From positions 5,900,600 to 5,964,599 of the forward strand of contig JAJEKV010000058.1 of assembly GCA_021234155.1 (NCBI GenBank): a DNA stretch of 64,000 bases, given 5' to 3'. The notes beneath the pieces are model-generated. The model saw only the letters and a list, made by a program, of their open reading frames with translations, did no database searches and was not told the DNA's origin. The stretch's first letter is position 1; the number at the start of each line of letters is the position of its first letter. Of this stretch, positions 1-11,060 are shown piece after piece. The position numbers and the translations under genes were made by a program. The DNA comes from Isoetes taiwanensis. Its lineage: Eukaryota > Streptophyta > Lycopodiopsida > Isoetales > Isoetaceae.

Positions 1-1202
1 GCTGATTTAGATGGAGCTGGAGTGGTCATAAATGAGAGGTATCAAGTGCTATCCATAGCCCGAGTTGTTTCTTCCAATGAGCAGATGTCAGTCTTAATAA
101 GAAACGTTGCTAAGACTAGGAATAAAGCTGAAAATATGCTCAGAACAGAAGTAGAGCAAAAGAAAGTAAAAAAGGAGAATGATGAAAATAATGAAATACT
201 CTATGCTGGGGGAAGAGGCCGAGTAGGTCCATGCTTTTATTGCAATTTAGAAGGCCACATTAAGGCTAACTGCCCTAAACTGCCAAAGGAGAATAGATGC
301 TTTAATTGTCAAGGTTATGGTCATGTAGCTGCTAACTGTTCCAGCCCAAGGGGTCAAGAAAAGAGTAGAGGAAGAGGGATGAATGCTAGGGGCAGAGGGT
401 ATAATACCCAAGGTAATAACTCAAGGGGAAGAGAAAATTTTAGGAACAAAGGCAAAGGAAGAGCATCTGCTGTAAACATAACCAGAGAAGCACAAGAAGA
501 GGAGGCTGAAGATGAAATGGACGAAAATGCAGAGGTAAGCAAGTCAAAAATATTTTCTATTTCTGAAAGCACTTCTAAGGATGATGATAATCTATTTGTC
601 ATAGATAGTGGAGCTGAAAGAAGCGTGATAAAGTCCAGGTGCAGGCTAAAGGAAAAGACTAGCAAAATTTCCAGCTTTGTTTCAATGGGAGATGGGAAAT
701 TAGAAAAGGTTGAAGAAGAAGGACTTTTGGAATTATATGACTTGGAGGGAAAGATTGTGATGTTGGATAAAGTATTTTGTGTTCCTAATATAGTGAAGAA
801 CCTTATTTCTGTCACTCAATTAGTGGATCTTGGTTTATCAAGTAGTATTTGAAAAACTATTTTGTAAAGTGATGTTGCATAATAAAATCAAGTTTCTTGG
901 CAAACGAATTGGCAAACTTTTTGGTTTCTATAATGATATGGCTGATGCAATCAACGCAGTAAGAATACCTACTCTGAAATTGTGGCATGAGAGACTCGGT
1001 CATACTCATGCAAACAATATTAATTATATGATCAAAAGGGGTCTGATCATTGGTGAAGAAGATAAGGTTGAAAACCTTAAATGTGAGGGCTGTTTATTTG
1101 GAAAAAACAGTAGATTACCTTTCTCCAAGAAAGCTAAAAGGGCAAAAGAAATCGTGGAGATTGTGCATAGTGATCTATGTGGACCACTAAATGTAAGGAG
1201 CA
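1..1202 (+). pseudogene. Ty1/copia retrotransposon gag-pol fragment, truncated at both ends
   Basis: The reading frame is open from base 1, so the element starts outside the window. Two CCHC zinc knuckles typical of copia nucleocapsid are visible: CFYCNLEGHIKANC (232-273) and CFNCQGYGHVAANC (298-339). They are followed by an Arg/Gly-rich linker (340-470) and the aspartic protease motif LFVIDSGAERSVI (Asp codon 604-606). The frame stops at 850-852, but protein similarity continues in another frame from about 830, so a frameshift separates protease from integrase. The second frame has the GAG-pre-integrase HHCC module (LWHERLGHTH, then CEGCLFGK) and the first integrase Asp in HSDLCGP. Similarity ends at about 1202, where the duplicated segment begins. 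Integrase core, reverse transcriptase, RNase H and LTRs are not in the window. It is a dead fragment. Confidence 0.9.
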
Positions 1203-1319
1203 AGAAGCTTCTAATGTCAATACGAGACAATGCTCTATATATTGCATCTACACTACTTTGGGTTTATTGGTATGCCTAGTTCAAATACTTTTCTGGGTCT
1301 AGTTTGATGCAAGGATACT

Positions 1320-1926
1320 GAAGCTGACGGCATATGTTTTTATTAATCGTAGCAGAATGTAATCTAAACCAAAACCAAAAGCCATTTCTTGCAAGCTGAT
1401 CTGTTCTCTCTGCTGTGACGACCTCAACTTCAAAGCCAAATACCACTTAGGGGCGAATTAGAAGGGGGTGGATTGAATCGGAAGGGAAGACAAGAAAATA
1501 GGGAAGCCCGGATTGCAGGTAGATCAGGGAAGGAGTGAGTGGCAGTGAGAGGCATGGCAAAAGGGGGGGGAGGGGGGGGCAATCCAATTGATCTCAGGAT
1601 GGAGTAAGCAGCAGTAATTCATCAAGGGGAACTTGGATTATGTCTAAAAGCACACCAGCAGTTGCTTCACACCTGCCTTTGTGATAATAATACATAGATC
1701 TCAGGCAAGAAAATTGCTGTTCTGTAAGCAGATGGTTATGCGCACCGATAAACTTGTGCAGAATATGTGCGTTGTATGCCGGAAGGTTGCCCTTACAGCT
1801 TGTCTTGGAGTTCCCGAATGGTGAACAGGGACGTCATCCGGCAGCGTGGTTCCCCTGAAGACCTGGACCACACTGTTCAGAAAGGCTGCAATCCACAAAT
1901 GAATTCAGGTCAATCAAGGAATCAAA
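1320..1926. other. Stretch without a recognised gene (copy 1)
   Basis: Contains G- and purine-rich tracts at 1463-1580. A minus-strand reading frame here corresponds to a longer open frame at 34991-35656 in copy 2. That frame is broken in copy 1 by loss of 22 bp at about 1779, between two GCC trinucleotides. I do not recognise the predicted protein. Confidence 0.5.
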
Positions 1927-2343
1927 TCAAACAACAAAAAAGTCAGACTTGAAGGACCCCCAAGGCAACCAATCAGTATCATGTTTCTCCAATTTTGAGG
2001 CCTTATGAGCCATAGCACACCTAACAAGCTCAAATTGGAAATTAAGCTTCATCCAATTAAGATCACACCTCCTATTTGCCAAAGCCACATTATTCATGTG
2101 CTTCCAGACAATCCATAAGGCTAACTGCAAGATAGTTGAATCAACTTTGGACTTCTGAAGATGGAAGAATTGTGTCATACTGGAGATGGAGTCCATATCA
2201 GGGATATTCAGCTTGGAACCAATCCGAGACAACCACCTCCAGAAATCCTGAATCTTAGGACATGTAAAAATGTGAAGAACCGTCTCATCCTGGCTAAATT
2301 TGATGGCTTCATGCTTAAGTTTAATTATAGTGCTCCGATTCAA
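1927..2343 (-). mobile_element. LINE remnant, C-terminal zinc-binding region (copy 1)
   Basis: The minus strand encodes 138 residues resembling the region after reverse transcriptase in plant non-LTR elements (zf-RVT): HIFTCPKIQDFWRWL, a hydrophilic spacer, then LALWIVWKHMNN ending in an IW-K-R/N-type motif. No upstream reverse transcriptase is visible, so this is a 5'-truncated or decayed piece. The copy-2 homologue is at 35685-36102. Confidence 0.6.
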
Positions 2344-2666
2344 GATTATTTAAAGCTCTTATGGGATAGAACTTCATGTTGTTGTCACTCACATCGGTTT
2401 TAGTAGGCTCATAGAGTATCTATATTTGCGGAAGACTCAACAATTTTGTGTGATGCTTGTAAGTGAAGTCATAGCTACATAAGAATGAGCATCAGAGTCT
2501 GACCCACATATGACCAACGTATAATGCGGAGCACATGGAGTAGGTAAGCCTAATCACATAATACCCAAGATCATAGAATTTACTGAGATGTTAATTTTGA
2601 GCTCCATTTTCTAGTGTATAACATTACTTCGCCTTCCATGAATTAAACTCTTTTAGTTTAATTCAT

Positions 2667-3770
2667 ATTCCTAGGATGGGTCCTATGATACAACAAGTTG
2701 GCCAAGTGAAGTTCTCATTGAGCTTTGTAAAATCGTTGAGTACAAAATGATTTGGGATAGAACTTTTGACAAATTTGAAGAAACTAAATAATCATCGAAA
2801 GTATGACAAAACTAAATAATACAAGATAAAAGATGAGTTATTCGTCATTTGCTTTATGCATAGATGAGAAAACTGGCCGCCCCTGCTCATCAGGATGAAA
2901 AACCCCGCCTTTTTGGGTTTTCGAGGAAAACCCTAATAAGAAACAATCGCCAATGCTCTGAAGAATGCTACTAACATACGTCCGCCAAGAAGTGAGTTGA
3001 TATACCATGGCATTTGACAACTAAGAGAACTACAAAAAATGGCCTGTAATAGAAAGTCTAAAAAAGGAAAATAACCCGTTAGAAGGTTAGAAGCTTTAGG
3101 CATAGGCATGTGCCAAAATATCGAGAATACAAAAGCATTCGGAGGCTCCAGGGCCACGCCGAGGAAGAAAACAACAGCCGACCAATCGGAAACCATTTGC
3201 GGGATGACCATTGCGAGAAAATATCCGATTAGTGCTGCCTCGGAGGCTACAGTGCCACGCCGAGAGAAAATGAAAAAGAATTACAACTCCGAGACCGTAG
3301 TGCCATGCCGAAAAATAATGAAATGATAAGTATGTCTCGGAGGCTACAGTGCCACGCCGAGAAAAAATGAAAAATAAGAACGTGTGCACTTTCATTAAAC
3401 TAGAAAGAAACAAAGAGGATAATAGCTGCTGCAGAGCGACCCAAGAAGTGTAGACAAATAGATACATACAGATGAAAATGAAGCAACTTTAACGATGGAA
3501 CATGAAATGAGAAAATGGGAAAAATGACGAAGATATGACCAACAAGCTCGGATATGATAAAAGGGAGAAGAGGGCGGGAAACTTGTGGAGCTAGAAAAGA
3601 GCAACAAGGAAAAGAAGCTCAAGAGAACGCCGATGAATGCAAATGAGGAAGGAGGCGGAATAAATAGGAGATGCAGATAGGACGTCCCCATCCAAGGAAT
3701 GTCGGTTCTATCGCTATCACAATAGAACCGTGGCATTCCTAGGATGGGTCCTATGATACAACTAGTTGGC
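2667..3770. repeat. Segment of about 1.07 kb bounded by a direct repeat (copy 1)
   Basis: The 28-bp sequence beginning ATTCCTAGGATGGGTCCTAT occurs at 2667-2694 and again at 3735-3762, each followed after one to three bases by AGTTGGC. The segment between has no convincing gene and includes the small hairpin family. Copy 2 has the same arrangement at about 36437-37536. Confidence 0.7.
3139..3361. repeat. Four copies of a 26-bp hairpin repeat (copy 1)
   Basis: Units at 3139-3164, 3239-3264, 3287-3312 and 3336-3361 follow the pattern CTCGG - AGGCTACAGTGCCACG - CCGAG, so each can fold with a 5-bp stem CTCGG/CCGAG. Spacing is irregular (100, 48 and 49 bases between starts), unlike a simple tandem array. 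The spacers are A-rich and non-coding. The same four units lie at 36909-37131 in copy 2, where the first unit has the better preserved stem. Confidence 0.75.
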
Positions 3771-5750
3771 TGATAGAAGAGGAATCTACCTCAAAGGAAT
3801 GGAGCAAGCCAAAACGTCAAGAAAATAGAAGGCAAAAGGTGAAACGAAGGGGAAACAGGTCAAAAATGATGAATAGAACAAATCAGGAAAAGGGGGCAAC
3901 CCAACAAACTGCAAAGCAAGGATGACATAATAACGGGGATAACGAGGGCAGAGGGCAAAGAACATGATATATGGACACTAACAAGGAAAAGAGAATTAAG
4001 GTGAATCAAGAGAAGACATGGTAAAAATAGAAATGAACGCTATGCATTCCAGAAAGACTAGTGTAATACACACACACGATGGACTGAGGGAACTAATGGA
4101 GTCATTGGAATAGAAGAAGCAAGACCAAAGTGGAGGAAAAATGAGGCAATAAGCAAAAGCCAAGAAGGGCATGACGCAAAGGAGTTAAAGGGGTCAAAGT
4201 GGAGCACAAGGAAAATAGAAAGAAAAGACGAGGCAAATAAAAGCAACGGCAGAAAGGGCACGACCCAAAGATGTAACGGGGTCGAACTGGAATACACAAA
4301 TAAACTAAATAGGACTCCAATAAACCCTACACACTTCCGGATCTAGATCTTGAGTAGACTTCAATTTTTTGAGATGAGGACAAAAAGATATCTGGTACTC
4401 ATACAATGATCCTTGGTTCTGATATGTTGCGGATTAAAGAAAGATATGCGCAAAGATCATAGCAGTTTTGTTGCACAATATTTTCACTTGCTTGTCTCAA
4501 GAACACCCAAATGATGATGTTTCACACAGCTAATGTTTGTGATATATGGTTCCATTGCTCTACTCAGCATAGTGCCTTTTTGAGCAGCATTCAATATCCA
4601 GGAGTTGAGCATCATTTTGCCTGCCTCAGGAACACACAGATGATGTTTTTGGCATATGGTTACATTTCTCTACTCATTATAATATCTTCTTGAGCAATAT
4701 TCAATGTCTAGGATTTAAGCTTGAAAGTTCAATCATTAGGAATAACACAAGGTATAGAGTTGTAAGATATAATTTGCAACGCTACTTGCAGAAGAATATT
4801 ATTACTTGCGAAAGAAGGATGTTTTGACAGAAGCTTTTTGATTGTATTCAATTCAAATAACCCATTGAACATTGTGTTCAAAGTCACCATAGACAATTGA
4901 TTGTCATAACATTTGAATTGTCTAGCATTATCCTATTGTTTAAATTTGGTTTTTTCGGTGTTTTGAAAACTTTTTGGATTTTATTTTCAGGTTGTTCTTG
5001 TAAGGTTTTAAAGCTTTTAACTGCCGGAAAACATTTTACATATTCCAAAAATCGAGTGTCCCTTTTCTATGATTTGAAAATTCGTATTTTGAGCTATTTT
5101 TCCCGTTTGGAGGATTCGATGGACTCCTTATCCTCGGCATGCTGTAGGATTATTTTTGGTAGGATCGTCCATGCTTTCAGGTGGTGATCTAGACATGCAG
5201 GTGACTTAGGGATGGATTCAAAACTCCAAATCTTGAGTTAGGGTTTGTTGCACAGTGCGATTCATATAATACTTTACTAAGAGTGTGCTTTTTTTATGGT
5301 CTGTGCGAAATACTTACCGTATGCTTTTTGGATGCAGAACCCTGCTATACCGGTGCTTCAGACAAGCTCTAAAGTAGGATTCAAAACTGGATACTGCCAA
5401 GCCTAGGTGACATCTTTCTCTGATTTTTATAAAAATGGGTCTTCGAGCTTTGCGAACGTTTTAGCTTTAAGAAAACATGTTCAAGGATAATTGGGTTCTT
5501 CCAAATGCTTCAAGAAAATATACGTCATGGAGGTTTCTTTCCAAACTGTCAGAAAAATGCTATACTTCACAAAATCGATCATTATTCTGACAACAGTATT
5601 TTCTAGCTGGAAGGCCATCATTTCATTGCAAATATATTGTCATTGTTTTGGATATGGCTGGTGTTTTTTACTCGATTATAACTTCATGATATGCCATACC
5701 CAGTAGTCTTTCATGTCTTTCTGTACATATGTTTATTTGCCACTCAAGAG
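3771..5750. other. Stretch without a recognised gene (copy 1)
   Basis: 3500-4320 is strongly purine-rich on the plus strand and gives only low-complexity Ser/Leu/Phe-rich frames on the minus strand. 4330-5750 is AT-rich. The part 4550-5400 is among the most discordant between copies, with discrepancies concentrated at CAG, CTG and CCGG sites. Copy 2 equivalent: 37540-39520. Confidence 0.5.
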
Positions 5751-5756
5751 GCTTGA

Positions 5757-6075
5757 TATTCTTTTGTACATATGCCACCTCAATGACATATTTTTTGAAT
5801 ACAATTATTCATAGGGGTTGGCTCTTCATGACATATTTTTTGAATACAATATAATTATTTATAGAGGTTGGCTTCTTGACATACACCACTCCATGATATA
5901 TTTTCTCAAAATAATTGTCTTTTGTATGAATTTATGTACCACCACGTCCTGGTACTTCAGCACGTAATTCTATATAAGTATATGTATTCAATGAGTGTCA
6001 TTCATGACACAAACTTTGGATTCTATGTAAAGCATATGTATTTCAATAAGTGCCATTTATGGCACAAACTTTGGA
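5757..6075. repeat. Dispersed repeat related to the kinase 3' flank (copy 1)
   Basis: Contains two imperfect units of CATGACATATTTTTTGAATA / ATAGAGGTTGGCTTC, then a shared tail (TTTGTATGAATTTATGTACC ... CTTCAGCACGTAATTC ... TATGTATTCAATGAGTGTCA). The same order of motifs is found immediately after the kinase stop codon at 15598-15915. The homologous copy-2 pair is at about 39523-39850 and 49447-49770. A fifth, partial piece is the filler at 51612-51709. Confidence 0.75.
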
Positions 6076-6099
6076 CATGGAGTAATTGAATATAAAGTG

Positions 6100-6970
6100 G
6101 AGAAATCTATGTGTATCTTAACAACTACGTCCACATGCTCATCCATGAAACGCTCTTTATAGTGAGCCTGGAATGATAACAGAAGGCACATGAGCTAGAA
6201 AAATAGCTGGCATCATCTTTTAGTTGAGCAAGTTTAAGATCCAAGATGCTGAAGTCCAAGTGTTATTCTCTCTAGCCAGATATTCTCTCAATTTTTTGAG
6301 CTCTTGGAGACTCAGCTAATTATATCTGAATGTTTGGACAATGTTAGAATGAGCAATGACATTTAAGTTGTAGCTTAGGACATGTATGTTCATGTTCAGT
6401 TGCATTTGGGATTAGGCTAGCATCCTTTATAGATCCTACAACATCCTTCAATATATGTAGCAAAAATTAAATTCTCTAGGTGATAGGTGTTAAAATATAG
6501 ATCTCTTTATCTGCAAGAACTAGAATGGTTGGGCCAAAAGTTCAATAATGCAAGAATTTGGATCTGGTGTTCAAGTCCTCTTCCAATACATAATGGAGCA
6601 ACGGTATGTTCTTTTGTGCCAGTTACGTAAGCATCAAATAGGCGGAAAGAGACACACAATAGATTGATCTCAAACAATTCTTGAGGTAAGTTGTACATTT
6701 AGGGTAAGTTGTTTATTTAATTCCAGCATGCATAAGAGGATTATTGGGACCAAATATGGGTCCAACCTCGATGCTAGCATGGGAAACACGCGACCAGCAA
6801 ATCTATCCTTCATTGTTATAGTCTGGGTTTGGCACACTTGTTATATTTTAATGTTTCAATCAACCAACTTTGAATTGATCAGATGACTTGGAACGCATCT
6901 AGCGAACAAAATGAAGCAAAATAAATCATCGATGGTGGGGTGGTCCAAACGAGAGTAGGCGCAAGTTCGA
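6100..6970. other. Stretch without a recognised gene (copy 1)
   Basis: AT-rich, with no frame above 63 codons and no recognised motif. Copy 2 equivalent: 39870-40737. Confidence 0.5.
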
Positions 6971-6980
6971 TAGCTACTAT

Positions 6981-7605
6981 GATTTTTTTTTTTTTTTTTT
7001 TTTTTTGTTGAAGGACATCCGACTTTGTTTAATCAAAGAGTCAAATACAAGTATAAGTCTTGAGAGCGGGGAATAAAATCTCGATGGATAAGCGAGACCC
7101 ACCGAAAGTGAAGCAACCTACCTAAGCATAAGGCGTACATCCAAATGCTCCTCAAAGATCAATCGCCTCTGAGGGGCAAGTGAAGGACAATGATACAACT
7201 TAGCAATGTGACTTTGCATTTCACGGAGAACACGGTTATCTCCACCACAATATCAAACCTTTGAAGATTACCAATCTTAGTTTTTTTCGGATAGTCCAAA
7301 GCAACCATCCTGGCAGTAAGATGAAAAGTCGGCTTTGTAACTCCGTCCCCAAAGTACTTGGGCAAATTGCCAAGAGCTCTTGTTAACTTGTTAGTGAAAC
7401 TTGAAAAGAGAAAGAACCAATCCCATACCTATCGAGGTGGTCACACATAAAAAAGCAATGCTCAATGGTCTCGATTCACGCTTGTATATTGGACGCGATC
7501 ACGGTATTCTAGGATGAAACTTGTGGACAAGCACATTAACCCAAAGACATCTATGAAGAATCTGCCACTAAAGAACTGCCACTTTAGGATGAAGTAGCTC
7601 ATCGG
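6981..7605 (-). mobile_element. 5'-truncated LINE with poly(A) tail and target-site duplication (copy 1)
   Basis: On the plus strand the element starts with a long T tract (6983-7006), the complement of a LINE poly(A) tail. It is flanked by the direct repeat TAGCTACTAT at 6971-6980 and 7606-7615. The minus strand encodes the zinc-binding region that follows plant LINE reverse transcriptase: WQILHRCLWVNVLVHKF, then CPIYKRESETIEHCFFMC, read through several frameshifts. About 625 bp remain, so most of the element was lost at insertion. Confidence 0.85.
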
Positions 7606-7615
7606 TAGCTACTAT

Positions 7616-8480
7616 AATGACGTGAATTAAGCACATCTACCTAAGTAATATCTTAATAGACATCCACGATGCAAAACAAAAGCAATAATACAATCGCTTC
7701 ATTACACCGCGGTACGTGAGATGGCACATGGGGGATTTCCTTTAAGACTTGTATTATGATAATATATTTAGAATTTACCATTTTCTTGATTTATTGAGTT
7801 ACTTGGGTTCAATTATGTTGGGCAATTGTTGGTTGGGGTGGATATTACATAAGGTTTTCGATGGTTAAATGGTGTATTCGTATGCTTAGAGGGTATTTTC
7901 TTGGCGTTGGAAATTGAGATGTGGGATTTGCAAGGTCGAGGGTTTACATTTTAGAACTGGGCTTTCTTTTGTTGGGGTTTGGGCGCGTGGAGGCGATGGG
8001 CGCGGAGGTGGAGCGACTTCCGATCTGGAGGTGGAGTTCTTTGGGCACGACTTCTTCCGGTCTTGAGTGAGTTTGCTTTGGAATTTGTTGTTTAAATTTT
8101 GGGGCGGTGTCTGTCTTTTGTATCGTGGTAGCCGTGTTAGTGTACTTGCTCACGAGTTTGCCTTAAATGCGCAACCGTGTTTGTGTTCTTGTTTTTACCT
8201 TGTGGAGACATCTTCTCTTACGGTCCCGGCACGCAAGTGGTATTGGAATCGAGGTAAGATGCTGAAAAGGGCAGCTAGGTCTAAGAAACAGAGTTTGCCT
8301 CCTAAGGCTAATTTTTCTTGCTGGCGGAGTTGTTCTAGCGGAGTCGTTCCAGCATGTAGAAAGCGTTGAGGATGCCCAACGGTTTGTGTTTTTTGGAGAG
8401 TGGCGATTTCGGGGATTTGCAAGAGGAGTGTGGCGGGGGTCACATAAGAAACCCCATCATTTTTTTTGCATTGTTTCATG
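7616..8480. other. Stretch without a recognised gene (copy 1)
   Basis: Short overlapping frames on both strands at 7944-8479, none resembling a known family and none kept between copies. Copy 2 (41400-42350) differs by many CNG-context discrepancies and one 88-bp insertion. Confidence 0.45.
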
Positions 8481-8488
8481 GCACGATG

Positions 8489-8602
8489 GTAGGTTTTATT
8501 TTAGTTTACCACAGTATTTCTAGTTTACCACAGTAGTAGGTTTTATTTTAGTTTTCCACAGTAGTTCTAGTTTAGCACAGTAGTAGGTTTTATTTTGTTC
8601 TT
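8489..8602. repeat. Minisatellite, unit about 47 bp (copy 1)
   Basis: Two full and one partial unit of AGTAGGTTTTATTTTAGTTT followed by -CCACAGTAGTTCTAGTTTA. The copy-2 equivalent is at 42352-42465. Confidence 0.75.
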
Positions 8603-8624
8603 GTAAGAAGCTTTTCATGGCAGG

Positions 8625-8690
8625 GCATTGGCCTTTGCCGTCTCTCTCTTCTTGCGGGGGTTCAAATCCCCAATTGTTTTCTTTGAAGGC
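8625..8690 (+). other. tRNA-like T-arm, possible SINE or tRNA relic
   Basis: GGGGTTCAAATCCCC forms a tRNA T-arm with a B-box-like GGTTCAAATCC. The upstream GGCAGGGCATTGG could be a degenerate A box. No complete cloverleaf can be drawn, so it is more likely a Pol III-derived relic than a functional tRNA. Copy 2 has it at about 42483-42540. Confidence 0.3.
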
Positions 8691-8699
8691 TGCGGTATG

Positions 8700-10990
8700 T
8701 TGGCGGATAAGCTGGCGTGTGGGTTTGTCCCTTGTGAAGTAGATTCATGATATCTTTGTGGCTATCTTTCTTTGGGTCTTTGCGGCGCCTTCTTGGGTCC
8801 TTTAATCGTGAACAATGCATGTATAGTTGGTGTCAAATACTACGTATGTACATGTTTGAATGCCATTGTTAAGTGCATTGTGCACGTGTTGTGGAGAGCA
8901 TGCATTTCGGCCATGCAATTGAAGACCTCCTCTTGTTAATCTGTTTGCAAGTATCGGACTTCTCTTGAATTATCTTTGCCGCATGCGGACAATGGACTTT
9001 GCTAAATCTGTTTGGAGTGCCTCTTTGCTTGTTCTTCATTCTTGGTGAGTATGTACTTGGTTGACTTCGTTGGAATATGTTCTAGCTCACCTTTGGATGG
9101 CGTGGAAAATGGGGTTTCACCCCATCTTATTTTAGGATGGACGACCATAGCTTGAGGGTTTGGCATATTCTCTACATTATATGCCTTGGTTCAATGGCGG
9201 GGATTAGGCGATTATGAGGATTGGGCGATTAACCATGGCATGTTGGCTAGTCACAATTTTAAGTGGCAAGTGCTATTGTGCGTATGTTAACTAACGATGT
9301 TGTCGTTGTTGTGTGCGCTTTCGGGGGGCCACTTAGGGGTTAATACTTGGAATTTACCAGCAACTTAAGAGTGACAATGACTTTTTCCTTCCCTCCCCCT
9401 TGGAGGGGGGTGTTTGGGTTTATATGGGGATGAGATTGGTAGAGGATTTTAAAAAGAGCTAGTATGGGAAGTGGCTTGAATATGTAGGGATGTCACCTTT
9501 TGAGTTGAGTTAGTGCCTCAATAAGTAGCCAATGTGTTTTGAAATTTAATTTATAGCCTTTAGAAACTATATGACAATTTCTGGATTGAGTTGCTTGATT
9601 GTGTTGGTGCTATTTTGGATACTTAAAAGAAGGTTGCGTATGTTTAAGAGGATACAAATAGGAGAAGAAGTTGTGTTTTAGTCCTTCAAAAGTAGAGTAT
9701 GTACTATTTGTTATGAAATGATGCATGTTAAAATTTATATGAGTCTTCATAGTCACACTACCACGTTTATATATGCCAAGTGCTATTTTAAGATATGCTA
9801 ACCATTCAATCATTCAAGCTTTTCAATGTTTCTCCATTTAACATCAATGAGTTTCATGCTGTGCACAAAGGTATAAGAACTCTACTATGGTGCCTGATGA
9901 TAATTGCTAGCATACGAGACTAAGTTAATATCACATGCAAGAATGCATGCACGTGGAAGAAAGAAGAAATACTAAATGCAAGAACTTAGTATGCTACTTA
10001 AAAAAATAAAAAACTTTTTACACCTTGCATAACCGAAAAAGACATATCCACTGGATTTGTCACAATGAGCATTGGGTTAGAGGACAATATGACTTTGAGT
10101 GCCGCCAGTCCTCATATCCCACAATTTACCACAATTTAAAGCTCTCGTATTATAGCCAAACACCTAGCGAATAGCTTCTCTCCTAAGCACCTCAGGAAAT
10201 GATAATCTCGAGAAAACAAAAGTGCTTCACAATGTCCATAACAAGTGGTGTTAGCATTCAAGCGCTTGATGTACACATCTTGGTCATGATGACATATCGC
10301 ATGCAAATCGAGGAAGGTACCAGCGCAAGTTGAAACATAAGTATGTGATTATCTAAATCATCTCTATGAATCTATTTCTCTAAGTCAAAGCTTTATATTT
10401 GGCGAAAACTATCCTCAAGGCGATAGAAATCGAGATGGTATATCACGATAAATTCATCAACAAAGAACGTCTAATAGGCAAGTGTGCCCTAGAAGATCAT
10501 TTACATCTTTGAAGAAAAGGTCATTCCTAGTCGAGACGGTCTAGTCATAAGCTAGGAATTCAAAAAGCTACTTCTAAATGAATCACAGCTTTAAAGGCTT
10601 AAAGTTCACATGCAACAATCCTCTAAAAACACGTTAAGCCTCTTATTTGAATATCCATTTGTTGGGATGTAGAATAAATCACAAATAGTCATATAAATGG
10701 CATCAATGCGATGGATTGCATTTTATAGATAAAAATCAAAATGGAGTCTCATTTAGAAATCTACCTTTTTTTATACATAAAACCAAGTATCGACATCTCA
10801 AAAGTAGCAATAGCATTTGACACAAGCAAACCCCTCATGTGATTATACATTGTGACCTATAATATCTTTGTCCTTTGCAGTCATGGAGTTAAACTAAAAG
10901 ATGTGGGGGATTCTAGTCTAGGCTTAGCATGAGACATTAGGAAATGAGATCTTGAAGATGCATTAAACCGATTGGTGACTATAGATCTTC
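8700..10990. other. Stretch without a recognised gene (copy 1)
   Basis: AT-rich DNA with only short frames and no motif that I recognise. Heavily discordant with copy 2 (42550-44830) at CNG and CG sites between 8700 and 10500. Confidence 0.5.
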
Positions 10991-10992
10991 TA

Positions 10993-11060
10993 AATAGGAT
11001 GTTACTCTTATATGTATAGTAGGGTCAATAGGATGTTACTCTTATATGTATAGTAGGGTC
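10993..11060. repeat. 34-bp tandem duplication (copy 1)
   Basis: Two perfect units beginning AATAGGATGTTACTCTTATA at 10993 and 11027. Conserved at 44836-44903, so older than the large duplication. Confidence 0.9.

Noticed and set aside
1-1202. Viral origin of the zinc-knuckle/protease frame
   Set aside because: Order of gag knuckles, DSGA protease, HHCC and integrase is that of an ordinary plant Ty1/copia retrotransposon.
3096-4320. Minus-strand open frames of 70-120 codons, Ser/Leu/Phe-rich, in both copies
   Set aside because: They arise from translating purine-rich DNA on the opposite strand; no domain, signal or start context supports a gene.
8640-8690. Functional tRNA gene
   Set aside because: Only the T-arm is convincing; no acceptor stem or anticodon arm can be paired.
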